Below, piece by piece: positions 9,055 through 16,087 of a stretch of 39,723 nt of DNA. The translations under genes and the position numbers were made by a program. Numbering within the stretch: position 1 is the first letter of the stretch; each line of letters begins with the position of its first letter. The stretch is taken from positions 1 through 39,723 of IMG/VR virus record IMGVR_UViG_3300033153_005734, one strand, 5' to 3'. The DNA is from a virus. The notes under the pieces are model-generated. The model searched no databases. It was not told where the DNA came from and was given only the letters and a program-made list of their open reading frames with translations.

Positions 9055-10179
9055 TTATGCTCTTGTGGCACTTTCAAATGCCATTTGTGTAGCTGCGGCG
9101 GCTGCTCTTGCTACTCTTATATTTATTACTCTCTTTATTGCTTGATAACTTTTATTACCAGGACTTTGTATATAAATAGGAGGCATTCTTAATGATTTTG
9201 TAATCTCTGTTATAATAGCCTTATGTACATCAGGACTGTTTTGTAAGTTAGGTGATATTTTATCAAACTCTTCTTTCGCTTGTTTCATATCCTTATTAGT
9301 TATTGCTAAATAAACATATTTTAATTCATCTGCATACTTATCTTTTGTAACAATCATTTCTTGTTTTACTTTACTTACTCTAGCATCAGTCTTTACTTCT
9401 CGTATTACTTTACTAGGATTAAATAATTCTCTAGTTCCCTTAGCTATTTTCTTCCATAACCCAACTAAGCCCTTAGCAGCTCTAATGCCACCAAGTATTA
9501 ATAAAGTACCTCCAAAAGCTCCAGCTAATCCAGTAGCTCCATAACCTAATGCACTAGCTATAAAACTAGCTACGTCTTCATTAAGTTCTCTTTCTATTTG
9601 TTCTGTTTCTTTTTCTTCTAAATATTTTTCAAATTCCATATTTCCCTCTAACTTCATTTTCTTTTTAGCTGCTATTTTATCTAATTTTTTCTTTATTTCT
9701 GGAACAGTTTTAGGCCAATGTTTTACCATATCATCTTGCCATTTAGTATTAATCAAAGTTTCTGTGCCTTTATTAAAATCAAATTCATCCCAATATCTAC
9801 CAGCTAAATAAATATAAAATCCATCTTCATCATTTTTATGTTTATTCTTAATTAAATCATCTAAACCTTTATTAAAATCAAAATCTTTTTCATTTTTACC
9901 AGCATAATAAATTTCTTTAGATGTCATATCTTCTAAATCTTTATTTTCCATATTTCCCTCTAACTTCATTTTCTTCTTAGGTAGCTTAGTAGCTGTATCT
10001 TTTATTTCTTTAGTAGCATCTTTAGCGCCTTCTATACTTTCTAAATATTCATCTATTTTTGTAACAACATCACGATAAACTTGAAGCTTTTCAGATTCAC
10101 TTTGCGACATCCAACTACTAGCAGTTCGTCTTAAAGATGTTTTTATTAAACCTAATTCTTTTCTTGTAAACTTTATCAT
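9055..10179 (-). CDS. Multi-domain protein with KKKMKLE tags, FDFNKG repeats and a hydrophobic segment
   Basis: 374 residues. Residues 1-50 (FTRKELGLIKTSLRR) resemble the N terminus of the adjacent small protein (LTEKEIKYITELLDD). A basic tag (TKLPKKKMKLEGNME) at 65-78 recurs as AAKKKMKLEGNME at 170-182, encoded by an exact 30-base direct repeat. Between them are two copies of a segment centred on FDFNKG (about 90-112 and 124-146). Residues 204-241 are hydrophobic and Gly/Ala-rich (GATGLAGAFGGTLLILGG) and probably membrane-inserting, followed by a basic stretch. An injected or membrane-interacting virion protein is possible. No enzyme motif is seen. The start overlaps the upstream stop by 4 bases. 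Confidence 0.6.
   Translation of the reverse strand: MIKFTRKELGLIKTSLRRTASSWMSQSESEKLQVYRDVVTKIDEYLESIEGAKDATKEIKDTATKLPKKKMKLEGNMENKDLEDMTSKEIYYAGKNEKDFDFNKGLDDLIKNKHKNDEDGFYIYLAGRYWDEFDFNKGTETLINTKWQDDMVKHWPKTVPEIKKKLDKIAAKKKMKLEGNMEFEKYLEEKETEQIERELNEDVASFIASALGYGATGLAGAFGGTLLILGGIRAAKGLVGLWKKIAKGTRELFNPSKVIREVKTDARVSKVKQEMIVTKDKYADELKYVYLAITNKDMKQAKEEFDKISPNLQNSPDVHKAIITEITKSLRMPPIYIQSPGNKSYQAIKRVINIRVARAAAAATQMAFESATRA
9634..9663 (-). repeat. 30-base direct repeat coding for the KKMKLEGNME tag (copy 1)
   Basis: Identical over 30 bases to 9946-9975, 312 bases apart (a multiple of three), within one gene. It encodes the second basic tag of the 9055-10179 protein. The identity suggests recent duplication or ongoing homogenisation. 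Confidence 0.8.
9946..9975 (-). repeat. 30-base direct repeat coding for the KKMKLEGNME tag (copy 2)
   Basis: Second copy of the repeat at 9634-9663. Related but diverged DNA encodes the C-terminal tags at about 10176-10245 and 27481-27527. Confidence 0.8.
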
Positions 10180-10385
10180 AAAATTTCCTTCAATATATTT
10201 TCTAACTTCAACTTCTTTTTAGGTAACTTAGTCGCTGTAGATTTTACCATTTGACTGTTTATCTTATTAAATAGTTTATCAGCAAATCCTTCAAAACCTT
10301 TTGCGTCATCACTTCTGAATGATCTTTCATCATCCAATAATTCAGTTATGTATTTTATTTCTTTTTCTGTAAGTTCTAATTTCAT
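10176..10385 (-). CDS. Small protein ending in the KKK[ML]xLE tag
   Basis: 69 residues, start ATG preceded by GAGGATAAG. The N terminus MKLELTEKEIKYITELLDD resembles that of the next gene. The C terminus STATKLPKKKLKLENILKEIL is the same tag that occurs inside the downstream protein and at the end of the 27465-27812 protein. It looks like a single-domain version of the downstream protein's first part, so one probably arose from the other by duplication. Function unknown. Confidence 0.55.
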   Translation of the reverse strand: MKLELTEKEIKYITELLDDERSFRSDDAKGFEGFADKLFNKINSQMVKSTATKLPKKKLKLENILKEIL

Positions 10386-10394
10386 CTTATCCTC

Positions 10395-12821
10395 TTAAAA
10401 GAATTCTAAGAACAATGGTTCTTGATTCTTCATTAATCTCTCGAATAACATTTGTCTTTCATTAAAACCTTCTTGTTTTAAATCTTCTCCATTAAGTTGA
10501 AGCATCTCTGCTCCACCAGGAATACCTGATTTAAATGTAGAACGAATATTACCTAATACTATCTTTGCTTCGGCCAATGTCATTTGTCTTATCCAATAGT
10601 TATTAACTAACTCTTCTGCTGTTAAACTTCCTCTATATCTAATAGCTATATTCAAATCAGATGGTTCAGGCCATATAAATAATCTACCATTAAGTATTTC
10701 CCATTTTATTTGTGTACCAAGAATAACATTGATATCTTCTTCTGTTGTTATTGTTACATAATAATCTGTCATCATTTGAGAGAAACCAGATTTATATCTC
10801 TGGAATAAATATGATACATAAAGATTAGTAATCAAGTCAGTACGTCCAGCATAATAACTAAATGGGAATCTAGGTCTCATTATTATATCTATAATATTCT
10901 CTGCTCCACCAACAGTAGTTGGAATTTCCCATCCCTCTGTAAAACTACCACTTAATGCGGTATACATAATATTCTCTTCAAAGTTTTTTCTTCTATTATA
11001 GTTGTATATTGCATCTGCTAAACAATCTTCTAATTGTTCATCCGTTATTTCAGCAGGAATTAACGGCTCTCCTAATTTTGCTCTTATATATCTAAATAAT
11101 TCACTATAATCAACTGTGCTTCCAGTAGCTATTTCTCCAATATCATCAGCAATATAACCCCACATAGTTCCTATTGCATCAAATGTATCACTAGCTGAAA
11201 CAGATATTGTTGCATCAGTTCCAGTGATTGTTGTTTGTAATACTAAATGTCCTGCACCATCATCTGTTGCAGCAGCTAATCCACTAATACTATCTCCATC
11301 TATAGCTGCTTTTATTTCAGCTAAAGTTACTGCTGTTGTATCACCAGCACCATCTTTTAAATTAACTGTTTGAGATCCAGTACCAGTAGTAATAGTGAAA
11401 TTATAGTTACTTGATAAATCAACTGCTGTTGTTAAATCAATAGTTCCAGTTATAATAGCTGTTTCAGCAGCACCAGTTTCTACTACTATACTTATTTCAT
11501 CTATCCATATTAAAGTTTGTCCATCGGATTCAAAATAAGCTCTTACTATTAAATCAGCATCTGCATTAAATGATAAGCCAGCGAACTGAGTTTCCATTAT
11601 ACCAGGAGTTACTGATTGAGAATAACTACCATCTGATACTCTCCAAGCACCTGATAAATAATAATACCAAGTAGCTCCAATCTTTACTACATAATGAGTA
11701 TTTGGACTTGAAGTAAGATTTAAGTCTACAACTTCACCTTCTATAAATCCTGTTCCAAAATAAATATCTACATATGGATTAGTATCATCATATTGTTGCA
11801 TAGCAACAGTTTCAACTGTATATGCTCCATTGTTTTGATATTCATTATATGCTAATAATTCATCATATCTATATGTATCACCAACATTAGATTGTAAGAA
11901 TAAATATGTACTATCACCTCTACTAAATCCAGTAGCTACTAATCCAAATTGTGTTCCATTTATAAATAATTGTGCTAATGATTCATTCCAATCTAATTCA
12001 AAAGCATACCAATTAAGATAATAGTTACTCCATAATCCTAAATCTTGATTTACTTGTGTATCTCCATCATTATCATACATTCTTAATATAATATGAGAAG
12101 AAGTGTCATGTATAAGAGATATTCTATTTGAATCTCCTGTTCCATTATAAAGACTTAATATTTCAGCATTTGCTACAGGAGCATTAGGTATAACTGCTGT
12201 TCCAACTGCTGTCATTAATGTAATAAGATTATTACCACTAGTAGGAGCTTCTATAGAAATACTATCTCCTAATGTATCAGAAGTTATTCTGATTGTAGAA
12301 TCGCCTGTTACAGTAGCGGTTGCTCCTGTAATAGATAAGTTTATAGCATTACTAATATCTACCATCGCATCACCAGTATCTAATGCTGCATATGTATCAC
12401 CAAATAATGTTCCACCAATATAAAGTTTAAAGTAATATGAATCACCAACAGGGATTGTTGGCGCTGTAGTTGCTGTGAACTCTTGATATCCACCATCATT
12501 ATTAAAATTAGGTCTCATTCTAAATTTAATAGATCCTTCTGTTGTCATTGTTTCAAAGTTAGTTATATTATATCTAACATATCCACCATTAGATATTAAT
12601 ACGTGTTGTCCAAATACGCCAAAGTTTTCAATACTTACGGTATCGCCAGAGACAGCAGTTGTTGTTCCTATTGCATAATCAGCAGCAATCTCACTATCGA
12701 ATGATGTAGCAAGTATTAAATCACTTGGATATCCAGCTAGTTCTATTCTACCAGTTGTGTCTCCGTAGAATGAACTATCATTACTATAATCTAAATAGTT
12801 AAAGCTTTCAGTAACAGCCAT
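10395..12821 (-). CDS. LamG-like adhesion domain fused to a neck/connector domain
   Basis: 808 residues with two different halves. Residues about 60-330 look like a LamG/concanavalin-like beta sandwich (GSIKFRMRPNFNN, LYNGTGDSNRISLIHD, WYAFELDWNESLAQLFINGT). A beta-rich linker follows. Residues 572-808 (YSELFRYIRAKLGEP, EITDEQLEDCLADAIYNYN, ENIIDIIMRPRFPFSYYAG, LGTQIKWEILNGRLFIWPEP, NNYWIRQMTLAEAKIVLGNI) match a phage neck or head-tail connector family as I remember it. The 12 GD[ST] motifs all lie in the first part and none in the neck part. The stop lies 9 bases from the next gene's ATG. The neck call is the firmer of the two. Confidence 0.65.
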   Translation of the reverse strand: MAVTESFNYLDYSNDSSFYGDTTGRIELAGYPSDLILATSFDSEIAADYAIGTTTAVSGDTVSIENFGVFGQHVLISNGGYVRYNITNFETMTTEGSIKFRMRPNFNNDGGYQEFTATTAPTIPVGDSYYFKLYIGGTLFGDTYAALDTGDAMVDISNAINLSITGATATVTGDSTIRITSDTLGDSISIEAPTSGNNLITLMTAVGTAVIPNAPVANAEILSLYNGTGDSNRISLIHDTSSHIILRMYDNDGDTQVNQDLGLWSNYYLNWYAFELDWNESLAQLFINGTQFGLVATGFSRGDSTYLFLQSNVGDTYRYDELLAYNEYQNNGAYTVETVAMQQYDDTNPYVDIYFGTGFIEGEVVDLNLTSSPNTHYVVKIGATWYYYLSGAWRVSDGSYSQSVTPGIMETQFAGLSFNADADLIVRAYFESDGQTLIWIDEISIVVETGAAETAIITGTIDLTTAVDLSSNYNFTITTGTGSQTVNLKDGAGDTTAVTLAEIKAAIDGDSISGLAAATDDGAGHLVLQTTITGTDATISVSASDTFDAIGTMWGYIADDIGEIATGSTVDYSELFRYIRAKLGEPLIPAEITDEQLEDCLADAIYNYNRRKNFEENIMYTALSGSFTEGWEIPTTVGGAENIIDIIMRPRFPFSYYAGRTDLITNLYVSYLFQRYKSGFSQMMTDYYVTITTEEDINVILGTQIKWEILNGRLFIWPEPSDLNIAIRYRGSLTAEELVNNYWIRQMTLAEAKIVLGNIRSTFKSGIPGGAEMLQLNGEDLKQEGFNERQMLFERLMKNQEPLFLEFF

Positions 12822-13006
12822 TATTTAACCTCTATTTGTTTTGTTAACAAGATCTCATATCTTCCAGAAGAAGATATACTTAATATACGTCCTTCAAAGA
12901 TCCCTTCGTGTAGTATTTCTACTTCACAAGATCTTATTTCATCATCTTTTCTCTCTGTAATCTTTCTTGTCTTGTCAGTTTGTCTTATTGTTATTATTCT
13001 ATTCAT
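12821..13006 (-). CDS. Small hypothetical protein
   Basis: 61 residues (MNRIITIRQTDKTRKITE...), basic N-terminal half and a beta-rich C-terminal half (EGRILSISSSGRYEILLTK). Its stop overlaps the ATG of the LamG/neck gene as TAATG, so it is probably the first gene of that leftward operon. It is divergent from the plus-strand LGK cluster across a 66-base gap. No family recognised. Confidence 0.45.
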   Translation of the reverse strand: MNRIITIRQTDKTRKITERKDDEIRSCEVEILHEGIFEGRILSISSSGRYEILLTKQIEVK

Positions 13007-13038
13007 TGTTTCTGGTTTTATCTTTACTTAAAAAACAA

Positions 13039-13067
13039 TGGACTAAAAATATAAAATGTTTTATAAT
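13039..13067 (+). promoter_or_regulatory. Sigma70-type promoter, LGK cluster 1
   Basis: TGGACT (13039-13044), a 17-base A/T spacer and a perfect TATAAT (13062-13067). Only five bases separate the -10 box from the ATG at 13073, so the transcript should start at or within a base or two of the start codon: a leaderless mRNA. Confidence 0.7.
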
Positions 13068-13072
13068 AAGAT

Positions 13073-13273
13073 ATGAATGGAAAACTATACGCTTTAGGTA
13101 AAATATTTAATGACAAAAGAATGAGCGATTATAGATTAGATTATATTAGCTTTATAGAAGGACCTTCATATCATATTGCCATGATATATCTTGTTGATGG
13201 AGAAGGGCGTTATAGTTATCAAGAAAAAAATGGGCATAGATTATGTTTTTATTGGAGAAGTAGTGAGTGGTAA
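13073..13273 (+). CDS. LGK family micro-protein 1
   Basis: 66 residues, opening MNGKLYALGKIFNDKRM. The N-terminal N-x-K-L-x-x-L-G-K-[IV]-F motif defines a family with 13 members in this window. After the motif the chain is short and strand-rich (SYHIAMIYLVDGEGRYSYQE), with no recognised domain. It is the first gene of an eight-gene overlapping series, and its ATG lies so close to the TATAAT that translation is probably leaderless. Its TAA overlaps the GTG start of the next gene. Function unknown. Confidence 0.65.
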   Translation: MNGKLYALGKIFNDKRMSDYRLDYISFIEGPSYHIAMIYLVDGEGRYSYQEKNGHRLCFYWRSSEW

Positions 13274-13463
13274 ACTAGAGTTTATAGGAAATTTATTTAA
13301 AGCTGAAATGGAAAAAGCTCATGTTAAATATTATCGTGCTGATAGTGGGAAAATGGTGACATTAGTTTATGCTTATCCTAAAGAAAATAGTTCTGGAATG
13401 TATCATTATAGATATGATAGTGTTCATGATATATGCTTACACTCTTTTATTCATGAACACTAA
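13263..13463 (+). CDS. LGK family micro-protein 2 (GTG start)
   Basis: 66 residues. The start chosen is GTG at 13263, giving MSGKLEFIGNLFKAEMEK, because it aligns with the family motif and has GGAG six bases upstream. An in-frame ATG at 13191 would add 24 unmatched residues lying inside gene 1. The first codons overlap the end of gene 1 by 11 bases. The body is strand-rich (KMVTLVYAYP, GMYHYRYDS). Function unknown. Confidence 0.55.
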   Translation: MSGKLEFIGNLFKAEMEKAHVKYYRADSGKMVTLVYAYPKENSSGMYHYRYDSVHDICLHSFIHEH

Positions 13464-13629
13464 ATTAAAATGTTTAGGAGAAATTTGGCTTACTGATTTA
13501 TTTGATAAATGTTTGTATGTTGATGAAATTTGTGTTGTAGAAACTGGAAGACATAAATCTGTACAAGTAACAGTAAAAGGATTAAAAATAAATCTCGGAG
13601 AGATATTTAATTTTGGGAAAGAAGAATGA
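13453..13629 (+). CDS. LGK family micro-protein 3
   Basis: 58 residues: MNTKLKCLGEIWLTDLFDK, then a short strand-rich body (KSVQVTVKGLKINLG). The start ATGAACACTAA contains the stop codon of gene 2, an 11-base overlap also seen at genes 8 and 11. There is no Shine-Dalgarno site, so translation likely depends on ribosomes finishing gene 2. A longer in-frame reading from 13369 lies within gene 2 and does not match the family. Function unknown. Confidence 0.55.
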   Translation: MNTKLKCLGEIWLTDLFDKCLYVDEICVVETGRHKSVQVTVKGLKINLGEIFNFGKEE

Positions 13630-13829
13630 ATAAAAAACTAAAAGCATTAGGCGAAGTCTTTAAGAAAGGTAAAATGCTCGGTTCAGGAGAGTTACTTTCT
13701 GTATATTTTTATCCTGGTAATATTAAAGCATTTGTTGTAAGTGTTAAAATATATAACGAAAAATATAAAAGAGATGAACATAAATATGTTTGGGGTAGCT
13801 ATGAACAAGAAATTAGAAATCTTAGGTAA
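13626..13829 (+). CDS. LGK family micro-protein 4
   Basis: 67 residues, MNKKLKALGEVFKKGKML, basic and strand-rich. Its ATG overlaps the TGA of gene 3 as ATGA, the classic coupling arrangement. A purine-rich GGGAAAGAAGA precedes it. The last ten codons are read in another frame by gene 5. Function unknown. Confidence 0.6.
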   Translation: MNKKLKALGEVFKKGKMLGSGELLSVYFYPGNIKAFVVSVKIYNEKYKRDEHKYVWGSYEQEIRNLR

Positions 13830-13971
13830 AATATTTCTTAATAAGAAAATCAATGAGGCTAAAGCTGAAGTTTATGTTATATCTTATGATGTAATTAATC
13901 TGGTTATTCTATTTTGTCTTGATGAAGAAGAAACTCTTTATATAGAATGGAGATGGGGTGAAGATGAATGA
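13801..13971 (+). CDS. LGK family micro-protein 5
   Basis: 56 residues, MNKKLEILGKIFLNKKINEA, with an acidic tail (CLDEEETLYIEWRWGEDE). It starts 29 bases before gene 4 ends, so the conserved motif is encoded in an alternate frame of gene 4. GGGG lies about six bases upstream. The DNA coding for LGKIF contains a 15-base string shared exactly with genes 1 and 8. Function unknown. Confidence 0.55.
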   Translation: MNKKLEILGKIFLNKKINEAKAEVYVISYDVINLVILFCLDEEETLYIEWRWGEDE

Positions 13972-14215
13972 GAAACTAATATTCTTAGGGTGTTTATTTA
14001 ATACAGGAACAACTTCTTTTACTCCTGTAATGTTATTTCATCTTGATCCGGATATAATATTTTATACAAACTATGTATCTGATCCGTTTACTTTTCATGA
14101 AAATAATGGAAGAACGGGTGTTGCTCAGTATATTTATTATGATGAGAAAAATAAAACTGGTATTGAAGAATATAATAATGGAATAAAGAGATGGGAACCG
14201 ATAATAGTAAACTAA
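13964..14215 (+). CDS. LGK family micro-protein 6
   Basis: 83 residues, MNEKLIFLGCLFNTGTTSF; a divergent copy in which Cys-Leu replaces Lys-Ile. The ATG at 13964 is preferred over a GTG two codons earlier because it aligns with the family and follows GGGGTGAAG. It overlaps gene 5 by 8 bases. The body contains an Asp/Tyr-rich stretch (YYDEKNKTGIEEYNNG). Function unknown. Confidence 0.55.
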   Translation: MNEKLIFLGCLFNTGTTSFTPVMLFHLDPDIIFYTNYVSDPFTFHENNGRTGVAQYIYYDEKNKTGIEEYNNGIKRWEPIIVN

Positions 14216-14391
14216 GAGCGTTAGGAAAAGTATTTATAGATAAAGACATATTCTCAGATGATATAGATAATCATATAACAGTAGCATTTTCTCCAGCATA
14301 TTGTCTTAAAAAGTTTTATATTTGGTATTATCCACGAGGGTTTAAATGGATGAGAACAAATAAGGTATTTAAGTTTCGTAATGAACAGTAA
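14191..14391 (+). CDS. LGK family micro-protein 7
   Basis: 66 residues, MGTDNSKLRALGKVFIDKD, with three extra residues ahead of the motif. It overlaps gene 6 by 25 bases. The body is aromatic (YCLKKFYIWYYPRGFKW). Its 3' end overlaps gene 8 by 11 bases with the ATGAACAGTAA arrangement. Function unknown. Confidence 0.55.
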   Translation: MGTDNSKLRALGKVFIDKDIFSDDIDNHITVAFSPAYCLKKFYIWYYPRGFKWMRTNKVFKFRNEQ

Positions 14392-14569
14392 AATAAGAGC
14401 ATTAGGTAAAATATTTTTAATTAATGATATGTCTATACATTTAATAGATATTGAACTTAAAGGGAAAGAAATATGGTTATGGTTTGGCTTATTTGGAATG
14501 AAACATACTAGATATAAAATGGTTTTTAATTTTAAAGAGGTAGAGGTTGCTAAAAAAGTTAAAAAATAG
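14381..14569 (+). CDS. LGK family micro-protein 8
   Basis: 62 residues, MNSKIRALGKIFLINDMS, then an aromatic/hydrophobic middle (GKEIWLWFGLFG) and a lysine-rich end. Last of the overlapping series. The promoter of the AAA+ ATPase gene lies over its 3' end. It has no Shine-Dalgarno site and starts within the stop region of gene 7. Function unknown. Confidence 0.55.
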   Translation: MNSKIRALGKIFLINDMSIHLIDIELKGKEIWLWFGLFGMKHTRYKMVFNFKEVEVAKKVKK

Positions 14570-14575
14570 TATAAT
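14547..14575 (+). promoter_or_regulatory. Sigma70-type promoter for the AAA+/VWA operon
   Basis: TTGCTA (14547-14552), 17-base A-rich spacer, TATAAT (14570-14575), 27 bases before the ATG of the ATPase gene. A strong GGGGAAGG ribosome-binding site follows, so unlike the LGK promoters this one makes a normal leader. Confidence 0.7.
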
Positions 14576-14602
14576 TAAATATACATAAAAAGGGGAAGGT
14601 GA

Positions 14603-16087
14603 ATGGATAAAAATACCATTGCGTTCAAGGTTCAGGACGCTGTAAATTTTGGTTTTAATAACTTTGGATTAGATAAAACTAGAGTATCAAAAATCAGTAA
14701 CGTAAGCGTTGATTACGTTGAACTAAATACAGAAATAGAAAGACTAATAGAACTCGTAAAGAAAGGAAGGAAGTTTGAAAACTTTCATTCCCTTTTCATT
14801 TATGGGCCTACTGGTGTTGGTAAATCAGAACTCACAAAAAAGATAGCAGAAGCACACGGCTGTATCTATCATAAACTTGAGATCCAAAAGATTCCAATAG
14901 AAGAATTTGAAGGATTTCCATATCTTGAAGATAGAGACGGAACTAAGGTTACTCGTCTCGCAAGTCCAACTGTATTGCCACCATCAGGTGATGACAGAGT
15001 TTGGCTTCTTCACTTAGATGAGTTCAATAAAGCTGATTCAGATAAAATGGCGGCTGTAATGAATTTAGTTCTTACGGGTGAGATTGGTGGTAGTGCCGAT
15101 TTTAATAGCGAAACTGGTAAATCAGAAAAGTATCGTCTTCCAGAGAAGACTATTATAGTTGGTTCAGGAAACTTTAAGACTCAGGAAAATACTGAGAACC
15201 TTAATCTTGTTAATCAAATGGATATTGCTACCTCTGAACGTTTTCACAGGACAGTTCTACTTGATTATAATGCGGAGAGTTGGTTGGAGAACTTTGCTAC
15301 TAAAAGATTTTCTTTTCATTTTAATGGAGACAATCATACGGTATCAAGCAGAGTATCTCCGATAATTTTATATTATGTAATGGATAAGATGCGGGAGGAA
15401 GGTAATAGATCCCCTTTTACTATTCCTATCTCGTTTCGTCCAGATGAGGGCGGTGGGGAACGAACATCCTCACCGCGCTCCTGGACACTTGTATCTGATA
15501 ATATGTTATTGGATGCAGTTGTAGCTTGGGAAAAATTAAGGAATGAAGATTACGATAAATATTGTGAATATGAGGGGAAAGCAGTAGAAGTTCACGATGA
15601 TATTAGCCGTGGTTTTGATATGTTCTTTCAAGATCCAAATAGTCAAATCAAGTTCCTTGAAACACAAGCGAATGAGTTTGGTTTAGAAGGATATAAGATA
15701 GTAGCTGAGATAATCTCACGTTATGCTTATTTCGCAGACAATAGAATTCTTGCAGAAGAAGTTGTATTTGAATATGAGAAAGTAAAGAATAGAGTTCTTG
15801 AAACAAAAAATAAAGCAGGAGTAATTCTTTATCTTCTAGTAAGTATGGGATATTTAGTAGATAAACTTGAGAAAGAAGGTAACGACTTAAAACGTATAGC
15901 AGCAAGTATTTCAACATTCTTTGAAGATACTGATATTTCATCTGAGGATATTTGTGCTTTCATTCACATAGTAAATAATTCTACAAATGAAGTAGCAAAA
16001 GAAGTTCATAGCTTATTGAACACATTTTCTAAGAGGTATAAAAATGCATTCGGGGACTTCTATTACACCTCTAAACGAGAAATTTAA
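14603..16087 (+). CDS. MoxR-type AAA+ ATPase
   Basis: 494 residues. Walker A is GPTGVGKS (68-75), Walker B is VWLLHLDE (133-140) with FNKAD after it, sensor-1-like VGSGN lies near 185, and an arginine-finger candidate is in TSERFHR. MoxR-type AAA+ ATPases work with VWA-domain partners as chaperones that remodel or activate target complexes, and a VWA gene lies just downstream. The C-terminal half is helical. It has its own promoter and ribosome-binding site, and its end overlaps an LGK gene by 44 bases. The phage target is unknown. Confidence is high for the ATPase and moderate for the MoxR clade. Confidence 0.85.
   Translation: MDKNTIAFKVQDAVNFGFNNFGLDKTRVSKISNVSVDYVELNTEIERLIELVKKGRKFENFHSLFIYGPTGVGKSELTKKIAEAHGCIYHKLEIQKIPIEEFEGFPYLEDRDGTKVTRLASPTVLPPSGDDRVWLLHLDEFNKADSDKMAAVMNLVLTGEIGGSADFNSETGKSEKYRLPEKTIIVGSGNFKTQENTENLNLVNQMDIATSERFHRTVLLDYNAESWLENFATKRFSFHFNGDNHTVSSRVSPIILYYVMDKMREEGNRSPFTIPISFRPDEGGGERTSSPRSWTLVSDNMLLDAVVAWEKLRNEDYDKYCEYEGKAVEVHDDISRGFDMFFQDPNSQIKFLETQANEFGLEGYKIVAEIISRYAYFADNRILAEEVVFEYEKVKNRVLETKNKAGVILYLLVSMGYLVDKLEKEGNDLKRIAASISTFFEDTDISSEDICAFIHIVNNSTNEVAKEVHSLLNTFSKRYKNAFGDFYYTSKREI

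Noticed and set aside
1208-12821. GDS/GDT tripeptides as products of a sequence-specific GAT insertion into Gly-Ser/Thr codons
   Set aside because: Copies of the internal repeats have the same length where one has GDS and the other has GAS, GTS or GGY, so the motif arises by substitution and not insertion.
13191-13262. Longer N termini for LGK genes 2, 3 and 5 from upstream in-frame ATGs
   Set aside because: The extensions lie inside preceding genes and do not align with the family, while the shorter starts place the motif at the same distance from the N terminus.
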